A stretch of 64,000 bases of DNA, taken from assembly GCA_000277445.1 (NCBI GenBank), contig AJWJ01000053.1, positions 1 to 64,000 on the forward strand, read 5' to 3'. A model generated the notes under the pieces. That model made no database searches. It was not told the DNA's origin and saw only the letters and a program-made list of their open reading frames with translations. This document shows, in pieces, positions 21,698-32,418 of this stretch (within the stretch, counting starts at the first letter, position 1; each line of letters opens with the position of its first letter). Source of the stretch: Polysphondylium violaceum (taxonomy: Eukaryota; Evosea; Eumycetozoa; Dictyosteliales; Dictyosteliaceae). The position numbers and the translations under genes were made by a program.

Positions 21698-23869
21698 ATG
21701 GTCGCCTACCAATTATATCAAAATGTTTTTAATAATAGATATATATGTAAATTAATATTTCAGGATTTGAAACGAGGGGGATATAAATATGATGATTTAT
21801 TCAGTGTGTCGCATCTAATAAACTTGAAGCAATGGGCATTACTTCAAGACAAGTTATTAAACCCCAACGCATGCTTGTATTTGGAGTCTAATAGACTAGA
21901 ATGTATTATGTCAATCAAGGAAATCAAATTGTTTGAATTGGCATTCAACAAATTCAAGCATTATTATCCTACCATCGATAGACCCTATCCCTTGATGATA
22001 GAATATGCTTTGGCACCTGACTCGAATCCACAGATCCTCTATTACCTTTTACAGCAAGGGTATAGCGTACCCACGGCCTATAAAGCGTCGTCAGAGGTAT
22101 TATTAAACGCAGTGAAACTAAATAGATTGGATGTGCTAAAGATGGTGCTGAATAATCAAGAGTTGCATGCTCGTGATGAATTGGTGTTTGCTGCGGTTAC
22201 CAATGGGAATATAGAGATGTTGGAGTACATTTTACACTATCCACATCCCCAATTTAAAATAAGAAAGTTTGGTATTCAAATTTGTCTTGCAGCTCTCCCA
22301 AATCTTCAAATGCTTATACATATATTTAACAGCTATGATACCTCTAGTCTGACAAAACATGATCTCAACACTCTTTGTTTATCTTTAATTGAAAAAGGTA
22401 CATTCCCAGACATTGTTAATTATTTCAGAGAAAAAAATATATTACCTTTGGATGCATTAAGAACGTCTTTTTCTTCATCAATCTTTTCCCTTTCCAGAGG
22501 ATCTCTGCAATTAGATATTTTTGATGAAGCCGAGCACTCATACTTTAAAAACTCTTGCTTGTGTTTTTTTACAGATTCTTTTAAATCTTTAGAATCGTTG
22601 ACATGGTATCTGGACCGCATTGCTGGTATCAAATATTGCTGTCTCGATAATCTTCTCACCCAATCTCATACTGGCAAGTCTAAATTAGACTTAAGAATTT
22701 ACGACCTCGTTTTCAATAGTGCCAAAATCATATATGACCCTGTTGAAATGAATCTCAAGATTGGTTCTGACATTCTAAGTGCCTCCAATATCGTTCAAAT
22801 ATGTATAAGTCAAAATATAACACAGTTTTTTAGATTCCTTTACAAGAATAACTATTATCCACTGAAGATCAGAGAGACTAGATGTTTGGATATCATTGAT
22901 ATCAAGGAAAACTCCAATTTTAAAGAAGAGTCTTTGGAAATTATAAAATTGGTACTCGAGAATCTTTCACCTCGTGTTTCTACTCCTTTTGGCGATTTCT
23001 ATTCTCTCATGATCAAATTGGTGAAAAGAAAAGGAAGTGGTCAAGTACTAGAGTATCTATATCAACAAAAACAAAAACAAGAGCAACTTGAAAACAAATT
23101 AGACACTGGTAATAATATTTATATGAATGCTTTGTACAAGATTGCAAATGCAACCTGTAATTTACAAGTGATGCAATTTATTATTCAAGTTGCAGGTGAG
23201 CAGCTGATCAAGGGTTCTTTAACCCAATGCAAACCGTTAGACAACATTCCTTTACTAGATTTTCTTTTATCCAAAGGTGAGGTATTTACAAGTGCTGAAT
23301 TAGAACGAGCTGCCCTCACTGGAAATGTTCAAGCAATAATGCTATTTTACAAACACGATCCCATTCAATTTGAGAAAGAGTGTACCGATAGAGTATTATG
23401 TTTATTTATCGAGAATGGTTTATTTTCAATAGCAAAATTTCTTTTTTCTATCCATAAACCTATTTTTGCTTCAACTTTTATCCCATCACTCATGGTTTGT
23501 AATAATTTAGAATTTGTCAAATTTATTTTACAAGAGTTAAAACTTCAAGTCAAACAAGAGTTTTTAGATTCTTATATAGAAACAGGAAATATAGAGATGG
23601 TGCATTATCTTTTACCAAAGGTTATAGAATCAATTACAATTTCGACACAAACCCTTGAGTCACTTGTAAACAATCGATATTGGTTTATGTTGGAATATTT
23701 AAAAGAAAATGGACTTTTATCTTTAGACTCTTTAAAACAAATTAAACTGGATGACAAAAATGTGCCATTCAATAATTATTTTAAACAACATTTTCTCTCT
23801 ACTGAAAATGAAAAGGTAAAAAAAAAGAATCCAAAATCCAAGTTTTTAAATTTTTTTAGTAAAAAATAA
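21698..23869 (+). CDS. Ankyrin-like orphan family protein 3
   Basis: Single exon, 723 residues. A stop codon lies just upstream in frame, which fixes the ATG at 21698. The head (YQLYQNVFNNRYICKLIFQDL) and second block (LINLKQWALLQDKL) match the family, followed by IKLFELAFNKFKHYYPTIDRP. Ankyrin-like units follow, such as VLLNAVKLNRLDVLKMVLNN, AAVTNGNIEMLEYIL and SYIETGNIEMVHYLL. The C terminus is Lys-rich (KKKNPKSKFLNFFSKK). Function unknown. Its stop is only 51 bp from the coding end of the convergent FNIP gene. Confidence 0.8.
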   Translation: MVAYQLYQNVFNNRYICKLIFQDLKRGGYKYDDLFSVSHLINLKQWALLQDKLLNPNACLYLESNRLECIMSIKEIKLFELAFNKFKHYYPTIDRPYPLMIEYALAPDSNPQILYYLLQQGYSVPTAYKASSEVLLNAVKLNRLDVLKMVLNNQELHARDELVFAAVTNGNIEMLEYILHYPHPQFKIRKFGIQICLAALPNLQMLIHIFNSYDTSSLTKHDLNTLCLSLIEKGTFPDIVNYFREKNILPLDALRTSFSSSIFSLSRGSLQLDIFDEAEHSYFKNSCLCFFTDSFKSLESLTWYLDRIAGIKYCCLDNLLTQSHTGKSKLDLRIYDLVFNSAKIIYDPVEMNLKIGSDILSASNIVQICISQNITQFFRFLYKNNYYPLKIRETRCLDIIDIKENSNFKEESLEIIKLVLENLSPRVSTPFGDFYSLMIKLVKRKGSGQVLEYLYQQKQKQEQLENKLDTGNNIYMNALYKIANATCNLQVMQFIIQVAGEQLIKGSLTQCKPLDNIPLLDFLLSKGEVFTSAELERAALTGNVQAIMLFYKHDPIQFEKECTDRVLCLFIENGLFSIAKFLFSIHKPIFASTFIPSLMVCNNLEFVKFILQELKLQVKQEFLDSYIETGNIEMVHYLLPKVIESITISTQTLESLVNNRYWFMLEYLKENGLLSLDSLKQIKLDDKNVPFNNYFKQHFLSTENEKVKKKNPKSKFLNFFSKK

Positions 23870-23920
23870 TGTTTATTTGTTGTTGTAATGTATTATAAAT
23901 AAAAATAGGACCAAATTATT

Positions 23921-26900
23921 TTACTTTAATATTTCTTGAAGGTTTTTTTTAAATATTCCTAAAGAGAGTGATTCTATAGATGAGGGTAATGTATCATAGG
24001 TTTTACATTTACATAGTCTAAGAGTTTTAATTGTTGGAGGAATTCTTGACGGTGAATAAATAATTTCAGAGTCATTTAAAATTAGAGTTTGGATTTGTGT
24101 TGGTACTCTTTCAATTGGAATCATTAATTGATTAAAGGAATAATTTACATCTTTATAATTTTCACCAATTTCCAACTCTTTTACTGAATTTGGAATTAGA
24201 TCAAATAAACCTTCAAAATAAACTTTAAAACAAAGTCTATTAAGTGATGGGTTTTTTATAAAAATATCTGGAGAGAAAACTTTGTTAAAAGATCTACCAA
24301 AAGAAATATTTGTTAAGCTGGATGGAAGAGAACTTTGATCTAAAATTTGATTAAAATCTTTGCCAAATACGATAGATTCAATACAAGAAGGAAGAGAATT
24401 TTCAACTAAACATTGATTAAAGCTATCTCCAAACTCTATTCTTTTTATACCTATTGATGGTAATGAGTTTGGTAAAATAAATTGATTAAAGTTTTTGTCT
24501 ACTTTTAAAGAAAATTCTTGATCATTTCTATAATTTATAAAAGGATCAATTACTAACTCTAATTCTGTTGGTTGTAATTGGGCTTGATCCTTATCTGTAT
24601 CAAAATTAATTTCTGAACAAGAGACACTATTTAAAGTAGAAGGAATAATTGTTTTATGAAAACCAGTATAAAGATGTTTTACGGATCCTGGAATTTCAAA
24701 ATAATTTCTAATATAACTAGAATAAATAGACTTTGGTAATTGTAAATGAACCACAGTATTTGGTATATTGTTTAAAGTTTTTGATGTAATAGGGTCTAAT
24801 GACTCAAATCTAAGATGTGTTAATCCATTAGGAAGAGAACCTTTAAGAATTGGATGTTTAAATCCAATTCCAATTAAAAGATATTTTAAATTTTTTGGAA
24901 AATATACACTATATAGCTTTTGATTAAAACAAGCTCCAAGTCTTATATCTTGAATCATATCTGGGATATTTAATAATTGTTGATTAAATTGATTACCAAA
25001 TATGATAGTAGTTAGGCATGGTGGAAATTTTAAAGCAATTTCTTTGGTAATAACTTTGTTTTCATTCCAAATTAAAAAGTTTGTATCACTTGATATTGGT
25101 CTAGAGTCATCATATATTTCATAATTTCCGTATAAACGTTTGGATATAAACTTTGGTATGTTTTTAACATTATGATACACATTTTTGTGAAAAATCAGTT
25201 TCTTGATAGATTGAGGGATAAAATATTTTGGAATTTGATCCAATTTGAGGTACTGATTTTCTATATAGAGAATTTCTACACTTGAAGGAATAATCAATGG
25301 TGAATCTTTAGAGAGAGAAGCCATTCTAAGGATTTTAACTGTTGGAGGAATCTGGTCTTTGAAATCTAAAGGGCTGCATTTTGTTATACAGAGATCTGTG
25401 ACAGAAGCTGGGATTTCTATTGTTTTAGAGGCAAGTGAACTTACACTTAACTGTGTTACCCAATGTGGAATACCACTACTATATGGAATGTTTAAGCTTG
25501 CCACAGATTTAGGATATTCTATGTTTTGGAGCTGAGTTTTATCATCCAAAACTTTCACACCTTTCACTGTGTGGTTTGTAAAATAAGGAGTTTTAAAGTT
25601 ATTTGAAAAAGCATCCTTTATATACAGATTTTTAAATTGTTTCACTCTTGGTCTATATATTGCATCCTCTAAAGTTATAATTGATGGAACAAAGTCATCC
25701 ATAAAAGTTATTATTTTTTTCTTTAAATAACCAATTCTCCATATTATAAAGAATAATTGATTGGATGATGAGTTGATGAAACTAAAATCTTTAGCCTCTT
25801 TATATGTACTCTTCTTGTTGATTTCATTTGAAATATTATAAATATTATTAAACTTGTAATTTAATAATTGATCATAATTATTGTCATTAAAATTAAATTG
25901 ATCAAAAGAAATAGGAGGAATAAGATTTTTTGATGAAAACACAGTTGGAATAAAAGTTACTTGATGGGGTTGGAAATTAAAAGTTGTAAGAGAAGATGGA
26001 AGTAAATCTGGTGATATTGGGTGGTTGAAAGAGTTGCCAAGATCGAGATATTTTAAATTATGAGTAATTTTTTTATCACCAACACTATTAAATTTCTTTT
26101 GGTTTAAATAATATTCTTTTTCTTGGACCACCATTACTTGATCATGGTATTCATCTTGAATATCAATAAAATCTATAGTTGAAAGAACAAGAATAGGTGA
26201 AGGCAAATTAATTCCTTTAGGAATATTTGTTTTAATTTTCAAAAATTTAATAGATTTGGGAAAGTAGCCCTTTGAAAATATCCAAGAATTTGTAAATATA
26301 TCCAAGCCTTTATAGGATAGTGATATAACCAAGTGAGTAGTTGATACAGGTAAATGGTTGTTACCATATAGTGGTTGATCAAATTCATCGAGAGACAAAC
26401 ACTTTAGGGACGATGGTAAAATAAGATTTGACAAACATTGATTAAATTTTGTAAGCTCTATGTATGTAACAGAATCTGGAAAACTAGAGCCAATTTTTAA
26501 AAATCTTTGATCTGAATTACATTGAATAGTTTGGACACCACATGGAACTTCCCCTATTGAAATACTAGAGTTATTAGAGATAAAAAGATGTTTTATCTCT
26601 CTATCTCGAGGTATGATACGAGAATCATTTTTCAGATAAATATTATCCATTAATGCCTCTTGTTTAATAAATTCTGGAAACTCTTTACCTACTCTATAAT
26701 GTATTATTTGTCCATGCTTTCTTTTGATTGGTGATTTAAAGTCAGACACTGTTATTCTTTTAACAGTGGATGGGATCTGGCCTAGATTTAACGTCTCTTT
26801 GGAGAAAGATATATCGAGACAAGTTACCCAAGATGGTAAAAATGGAGCCTTATGATTAAGTCTATTATGAAATGGTCTTTGTTGATTTCTAATTTCCAAA

Positions 26901-27542
26901 TGGAACACAGAGCGCGGAATAAATGGAGATGAAAAAGAATTCAAGCAATCCAAAGACAAAAAAGTAACAGATGAAGGAATATAATCACCCAATACCATCG
27001 ACAGATTTAAAGGTTGAGATAAATAAATATAAAGTTTAGTTATATTACTCTTGATATACCCCTTTTCTAAACAAAAATAGCCATCTGTAGGATACAGTTC
27101 ATTTTCTTCATAGTCAAATTCATCACCATCATCATTGCTAATATCATTTTGATTAAAATATAAACTATTATCTTGGTATTCTATTGTTCTATGAGTATGG
27201 CCTCCACATTTATCAGTCCCAACCTCTGTATTTATATCATCGCAAGAGTTGTCAAAATATAAACCTAAACACTCAATATGATTGGGAATGATGGGTAATG
27301 ATTTTATATCTGGTGTATTATTTTCATTATTATTTATGAAAATATTCAACCTATTTACAAATTTGGGTATTGTATTAGATGGATAAAGTTCACCCTCTTT
27401 AAACCAAGATATATATTCAAATTCACCCTCTTTGTCAATAGGTGGGGGTTTCCTAAAATAAATATTCATAAATATTTTAATTTTTGCATAGACACGAAAC
27501 ATTCAAAAATAATCAATCATACCATTTTAATCTTTTGTTCAT
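23921..27542 (-). CDS. FNIP-repeat protein A (two-unit)
   Basis: Two exons, 27542-27523 (20 bp, MNKRLKW) and 27452-23921, with a 70-bp GTATGA...TTTTAG intron, giving 1183 residues. The alternative is an unspliced start at 27502. The spliced form is preferred because both other FNIP genes here have the same short exon ending after a [K/R]W codon pair. The protein is built of FNIP/LRR-like units of about 22 residues, for example LPSSLTNISFGRSFNK and LPSCIESIVFGKDFNQ. Around residues 574-600 an aromatic head (LFFIIWRIGYLKKKIITFMDD) interrupts the repeats and resembles the start of the ankyrin-like proteins. FNIP repeats form curved interaction surfaces; partners are unknown. It is the closest paralogue of the 40.9-44.8 kb gene. 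Confidence 0.82.
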
Positions 27543-27840
27543 TCTATAATAAAAAGTTTGAAATGAAATGTTACTACCACTAAGTGACAAGCTTTAAATC
27601 AATTATTAATCATTGTTGTCACCACTTGTGATGACGATGCGGAAAACTAACAAAAAATATCTTGAAATTTCATCAAATTGAAAAAACTCCCCAAAAGTGA
27701 GAAAAAATGAGAAAAAAACTAAATCCGGTGGAAACTAAATAGTAAAGTGGTAAGAGATTCAGATGACAAATATTGAGATTGAGAGCTAATAGGAGCTCCA
27801 AATGAATCCGTTGTTCATGATCAATGCCAACACACATTAT

Positions 27841-29688
27841 TTATTTAGAGCTATCGCCGAAAACCGTAGTTGCCAAATCCAAAATAGAAGCCCAATTATC
27901 AAGTGAGTCTGAATTTCTTTTGAATGCCTCTCGGTTTCTATAGACCAAATCAATCATAACCTCGCTGGTCGAATAGCAGAGTAGAGAAGGTAAAAAATCA
28001 TTCATTGATTCATAAGTGAAAGCCGATAGCATGTATTTGGCGTTTTCGTATCTATTGTCTTTAATAAACTTGTTCAAAAGGTTGATTGATGTCGAACCCG
28101 CATTTCTATCCATATTTTGACAAACTTGCTTGAGAAATTCCAACTTTATACCAGATAATATACCTTTAAACACTCCTTCGCCCAAACTTGAGATATCATA
28201 GCCTAAATACTCTAGTATTTCTAATCTTAGAAACTGTATGGCTTTGTTGACTAATTGCTTGAGATCATTGTCTATCAAACCAATGGGGTACAGGTACTTG
28301 AACAACACTGTATTTCCAAACTCGATGCAAGTGCTGAGGATTAAAAAGGCATTTAAAAATCGTTGACCCACTAGATCTTTGATGATAATGAATTCCTTTT
28401 GATCTCGTTTGCTATTTGTATACTTTGCCAAGTTTTGGTAGAAATTCATTCCTATGCCCCTAAAATTCTCTCTACTACATCCTTCTCTTATTATGAAATC
28501 GATGGTCTTTACATCAATGAGGTGTCGATTATAATATTGATTGAAATCTATGACAAAAGATTTCTTTTTATCACTTGCGATTGGATAATAAACAATCTCA
28601 TTGGAGGTGATAACCAATTGGTTTAAACTCTTGAATCTGTTCCACAAGTATACAAACACTTGAAAACTACTATTAATGATCCAATTTTTTGAATTGAAAC
28701 TAAGCCCATGATCTAATAATAGAGTGAGTGCCTCGATAGGTAAAGACAATAACTTTGTTTTAATCTTTTCATTATCAACTATTCTAATACTCTGATCCAT
28801 TGTAAATTTAACTGGAAAGTATTGTAATAAAATTGATTTTATATTATTATAATTATTATGATTATTATAAAGTTGATCAATCAATTGTGACATATTATAA
28901 AGATTCCTAATTCTTGGTAAAGCACTACGAAACTTTCTTTTGTCTTGTAGTTGGTACAAGTTTTTTTCAACTATATATGAAAGGATTGGATAGGTATCTA
29001 AACATTCTATATAATAATATCGAATCTGATCAATCTTGAGATTTTCTTGAAATAGTGGAGAGAGGACTTCAAATACCAAAGGAATGGGCGTTTTTAATAA
29101 ATAATTGATAATCTCTTGAGCTTGCAAATTGTTTAGAGTTGGTGTGTGTTGTTTAAATACTTGAAGAATTGGTAGAGAGTACACGGTATTACGAGTTAAA
29201 GAATCATTCTTTATAATTGAATTATAATGTACTCTATACCACCGATTTTCTATTAGATAAATAAGGATCTTTGGATCACTGTCGAGAGTAAATGTAATAC
29301 CTTTTTTTAATTCATATGCAAATCCATTTTCAGATACCCATTTCACAGCATCGAGGTTATTGGCTTGTATTACTTTTTCAAAGACAGATTTACAAGATTG
29401 GCCAATCTTGTATCTAGTAAACAAGAGTTTAAATAAATCTAAATCTAAATTCACCAATCGATAGATACAATCATTGTCTCGAATATCCAACAAAAAACCT
29501 CTAGTAGCTTTATCTCTGAGTAAGGATAAATGATTATACTCTATCATCCATTTAATATCAACTATATCATCATATTTTAAACTATTATGACCATATTGTA
29601 TTTTAGATATAGATGTAAATATCTTTTTAGATATAAAAATATTATTAAATATTAATCTGTATAGTTGATCAATATCACTATGATTCAT
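27841..29688 (-). CDS. Ankyrin-like orphan family protein 4
   Basis: Single exon, 615 residues, the shortest of the six paralogues. Head DQLYRLIFNNIFISKKIFTSI, second block IKWMIEYNHLSLLRDKATRG, then DLFKLLFTRYKIG. The ankyrin-like units are degenerate; KVIQANNLDAVKWVSENGF is the clearest. It is head-to-tail with paralogue 5 with 299 bp between, a likely tandem duplication, although the two sequences have diverged widely. No catalytic motif is seen. Confidence 0.75.
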   Translation of the reverse strand: MNHSDIDQLYRLIFNNIFISKKIFTSISKIQYGHNSLKYDDIVDIKWMIEYNHLSLLRDKATRGFLLDIRDNDCIYRLVNLDLDLFKLLFTRYKIGQSCKSVFEKVIQANNLDAVKWVSENGFAYELKKGITFTLDSDPKILIYLIENRWYRVHYNSIIKNDSLTRNTVYSLPILQVFKQHTPTLNNLQAQEIINYLLKTPIPLVFEVLSPLFQENLKIDQIRYYYIECLDTYPILSYIVEKNLYQLQDKRKFRSALPRIRNLYNMSQLIDQLYNNHNNYNNIKSILLQYFPVKFTMDQSIRIVDNEKIKTKLLSLPIEALTLLLDHGLSFNSKNWIINSSFQVFVYLWNRFKSLNQLVITSNEIVYYPIASDKKKSFVIDFNQYYNRHLIDVKTIDFIIREGCSRENFRGIGMNFYQNLAKYTNSKRDQKEFIIIKDLVGQRFLNAFLILSTCIEFGNTVLFKYLYPIGLIDNDLKQLVNKAIQFLRLEILEYLGYDISSLGEGVFKGILSGIKLEFLKQVCQNMDRNAGSTSINLLNKFIKDNRYENAKYMLSAFTYESMNDFLPSLLCYSTSEVMIDLVYRNREAFKRNSDSLDNWASILDLATTVFGDSSK

Positions 29689-29987
29689 ATTATTATTGTT
29701 GTTTTTATGCTATTGTTATTTTCCACGACCTGATTGCTATTGTAATTCATTTCAGTAGAGATTAGAATGATGAAAACAATAGTTCCTCGAGAAGCAAAAT
29801 TTTTTTGAAAATTTGAGTATTTTTTTTGAAATTTTGAATCAGAGCGGGATTCTACTGTGGAGAAAGAGTATGGATTGTTGTTGATTCCCATGAGATGTTT
29901 GGGTGATTTTTTAAAAAATAAGCATTATTTTTTATTTTTTTTTATGCAATTGAATTTTACGTCTTTGAAAATTTTATATATGTACAT

Positions 29988-32198
29988 TTATTTTACAGAT
30001 TTTTTATTATTATTACCAAAAAAAGAAAAAGGAAACATTGATTTCACTTGAAAACATCTCGTTAAATAATCTTCCATATATAAAACAAAAGGATCATTTG
30101 AGTTTTTTTCATTTTTTTGAGGTTTTAATATATCTCGAATGGGATGCATGTCTAGGATTTCAATGAGATATTCAAGAATCCAAGAGTTTTTCCTGCTGAT
30201 GGCCAATTGAACCATGTCTATTGTGATGTCGTAATGAAGTTTTTCAGTGAGAAACTGCACGACTTCAATGTACCCATTTCTCATTGATTGCGAGAGGGTC
30301 TGTGTGTAATCTGGTTTTTTGAGCCATTTATATTTATGAAACATCTCCACAATGGTGATATTACAATTACCTAGCTCAGAAAGCATTTCAAAAGAGTGGT
30401 TGAATTGGTTCAATTGTTTGTTTGTCAATAGATAGTTTACGACCAATGCACGAGACTCTCTGATGGCGTTGAAGAGGACATGGTCTGTACAGAGTTGTTG
30501 GAAATCTGGTATTTTGCTAGCGAAATACTTTATAATACTTAAATGACCATAGAAAGCTGCCGTCTCGAGTACCACCGATGTACATTTATGGCCTTGTTCA
30601 AACAAATACTCTATTAAATCAAGACGATTGGTTTGGGCAGCAGAGACCATTGCAGAGGATCCAATAAAAGGCGCCTTTTGTTCGTGAAGATATTCCAAAA
30701 TATTCAAATGACCATACATGGCGGCAGACTCGTAGAATTGGTAATCCTCTGAAACAGACTGTTGGGGCCATTGTTTCTTAATTTCATAGAGATACTTGAA
30801 TACTTTGAGGGCACCTCCAATGGCAGCTTTATTCATTGATGTTGAAATTTTACCAACATCGGATTCTAGAGGAGGATCGTCTTGGAATATTAATTTAAAC
30901 ACATCAAGACATTTATCGTTGCTTCCACTCTTGTCCCAAGCATCGGGTCGAATGACTACCTTGGAACCATGTTGTTTTAAATACAACAAAACCTCTGCAT
31001 TGTCGTATTTGACACATTCGTATACAAACATCTCTGGAGAATAACTATTAAAGGAGCTGCAATTGGCGTGATTGTAGAGGAATATAAAGACCTCTGGTTG
31101 CAATCTGATGGCTTGTAAGAGGCAATTGGATGAGATGGACAACCCCAAGTCATAGAGATATCGCACATTTTCCAGCGACATCAAACTACCGCGGACATCA
31201 CATATATAGGTCTTTTCAATGGGGCCTATGTTTGCAGGCAAAAAGTGCTCTCTAATCCATTTAAATACCTCTATTTGTCCAAATCTCAGAATAGACAGTG
31301 ATCGAGAAAGGAGTTGGCCAGAGTCGACCAACTTGTTTTCATAGATATATTTGATGATATCCACATCACCTCTTCTGGCGCATTCATAAGATACTCTATC
31401 TGTGATTAAATAAAAAGACCAAGCATCCTTTTTCGTCTTTAAACACTCTCCATATCTTTCGTACAAGTAGACAAACATCTCCAAACTACTGGAGGCGGCA
31501 ACAAAGTAAGTCGAGTCCAGATCATCATAATCAAATGGTGTTTCTTTTTCAAAGATCTTTAGTATCTCCACCTTGCCTGTGGAAAGTGCCCTTCTTATTC
31601 TATCCATTGGTAGTTTGAGCTTGGGCTTCACTGTGCAGTTCTTGGCCAACTCTAATACCCTTTCTACAATTTCTATTTTACACGAATCAATCGCCTGATC
31701 AATCAACTCATCAGTGATGATCAAATTCTCTACCAGCGGTGCCAAGAAGCACACCATATCTGCATTTCTAAGTTTAACTGCTTGCTCAAATGACCGAGAG
31801 CAGGGCTTAAAGCCGCATTGTATTAAATAGCGCATCACAATATAATTATTTGCATCGACAGCCATCTTTATCGTCTGCGGATACCAACCGTTCAGAGGAA
31901 AGTATAGTTTATATTTACTAAAGCATTGCTTAAACAGCTCCAGATCCCTGATATGCATAATGATCTTTAAATATTGTGGATAGCAATACAAGTATTCGTT
32001 TCTCTTTAGTTTGTCTCTAAGTAGCCCAAAATGTCTATTTTCAATCACCCATTTTAAATCATTGATTTGTTCATACTTTTGTGATCGAGTGTTTATATTC
32101 CTCGGATTATTCAACTTTGCAACCCATCTAAATATATGTCTTCGAATGACTATTTGACTAAATGTAAATCTAAATAATTGATCAACTGTAGAATTCAT
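29988..32198 (-). CDS. Ankyrin-like orphan family protein 5
   Basis: Single exon, 736 residues. Head DQLFRFTFSQIVIRRHIFRWV; second block LKWVIENRHFGLLRDKLKRNE; then LELFKQCFSKYKLYFPLNGWYP. This paralogue has the clearest ankyrin repeats: ESAAMYGHLNILEYLHEQKA, AAQTNRLDLIEYLFEQGH and TAAFYGHLSIIKYFASK in the last third. These make the ankyrin assignment of the whole family credible. About 70-110 bp upstream of its ATG is a G+C-rich nested palindrome. Confidence 0.82.
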   Translation of the reverse strand: MNSTVDQLFRFTFSQIVIRRHIFRWVAKLNNPRNINTRSQKYEQINDLKWVIENRHFGLLRDKLKRNEYLYCYPQYLKIIMHIRDLELFKQCFSKYKLYFPLNGWYPQTIKMAVDANNYIVMRYLIQCGFKPCSRSFEQAVKLRNADMVCFLAPLVENLIITDELIDQAIDSCKIEIVERVLELAKNCTVKPKLKLPMDRIRRALSTGKVEILKIFEKETPFDYDDLDSTYFVAASSSLEMFVYLYERYGECLKTKKDAWSFYLITDRVSYECARRGDVDIIKYIYENKLVDSGQLLSRSLSILRFGQIEVFKWIREHFLPANIGPIEKTYICDVRGSLMSLENVRYLYDLGLSISSNCLLQAIRLQPEVFIFLYNHANCSSFNSYSPEMFVYECVKYDNAEVLLYLKQHGSKVVIRPDAWDKSGSNDKCLDVFKLIFQDDPPLESDVGKISTSMNKAAIGGALKVFKYLYEIKKQWPQQSVSEDYQFYESAAMYGHLNILEYLHEQKAPFIGSSAMVSAAQTNRLDLIEYLFEQGHKCTSVVLETAAFYGHLSIIKYFASKIPDFQQLCTDHVLFNAIRESRALVVNYLLTNKQLNQFNHSFEMLSELGNCNITIVEMFHKYKWLKKPDYTQTLSQSMRNGYIEVVQFLTEKLHYDITIDMVQLAISRKNSWILEYLIEILDMHPIRDILKPQKNEKNSNDPFVLYMEDYLTRCFQVKSMFPFSFFGNNNKKSVK

Positions 32199-32268
32199 GT
32201 CTATATGTTTATAAATATTTATGAAATAAAAACAAATAAACTATGCATCATAATAATGATAATGATTT

Positions 32269-32304
32269 GCACCCCTGCGATCGCACAAGAAAGGGGTGGG
32301 GTGC
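32269..32304. promoter_or_regulatory. Nested palindrome upstream of ankyrin-like gene 5
   Basis: GCACCCC (32269-32275) and GGGGTGC (32298-32304) form a 7-base inverted repeat that encloses the perfect 10-base palindrome TGCGATCGCA (32276-32285). It lies 71-106 bp upstream of the start codon at 32198. It is a candidate protein-binding site or hairpin; no known element was identified. Confidence 0.3.
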
Positions 32305-32418
32305 TTTCAATGAAAAGATTTCAAAAAATCTAAAAAAAAAATCTGCTAAAAAAATAAAATAAAAAAACCTGTGAAAAATTGGATATCAATAAGAACCATA
32401 ATTTATTTACAGTTAGAT

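Noticed and set aside
27466-27502. Unspliced start of FNIP protein A at 27502
   Set aside because: It would translate what looks like an intron. The spliced start at 27542 matches the exon structure of the other two FNIP genes. Kept only as an alternative.
29685-29891. Minus-strand frame of 68 residues upstream of ankyrin-like gene 4
   Set aside because: Ser/Asn-rich low complexity in the promoter region, with no homologue or signal.
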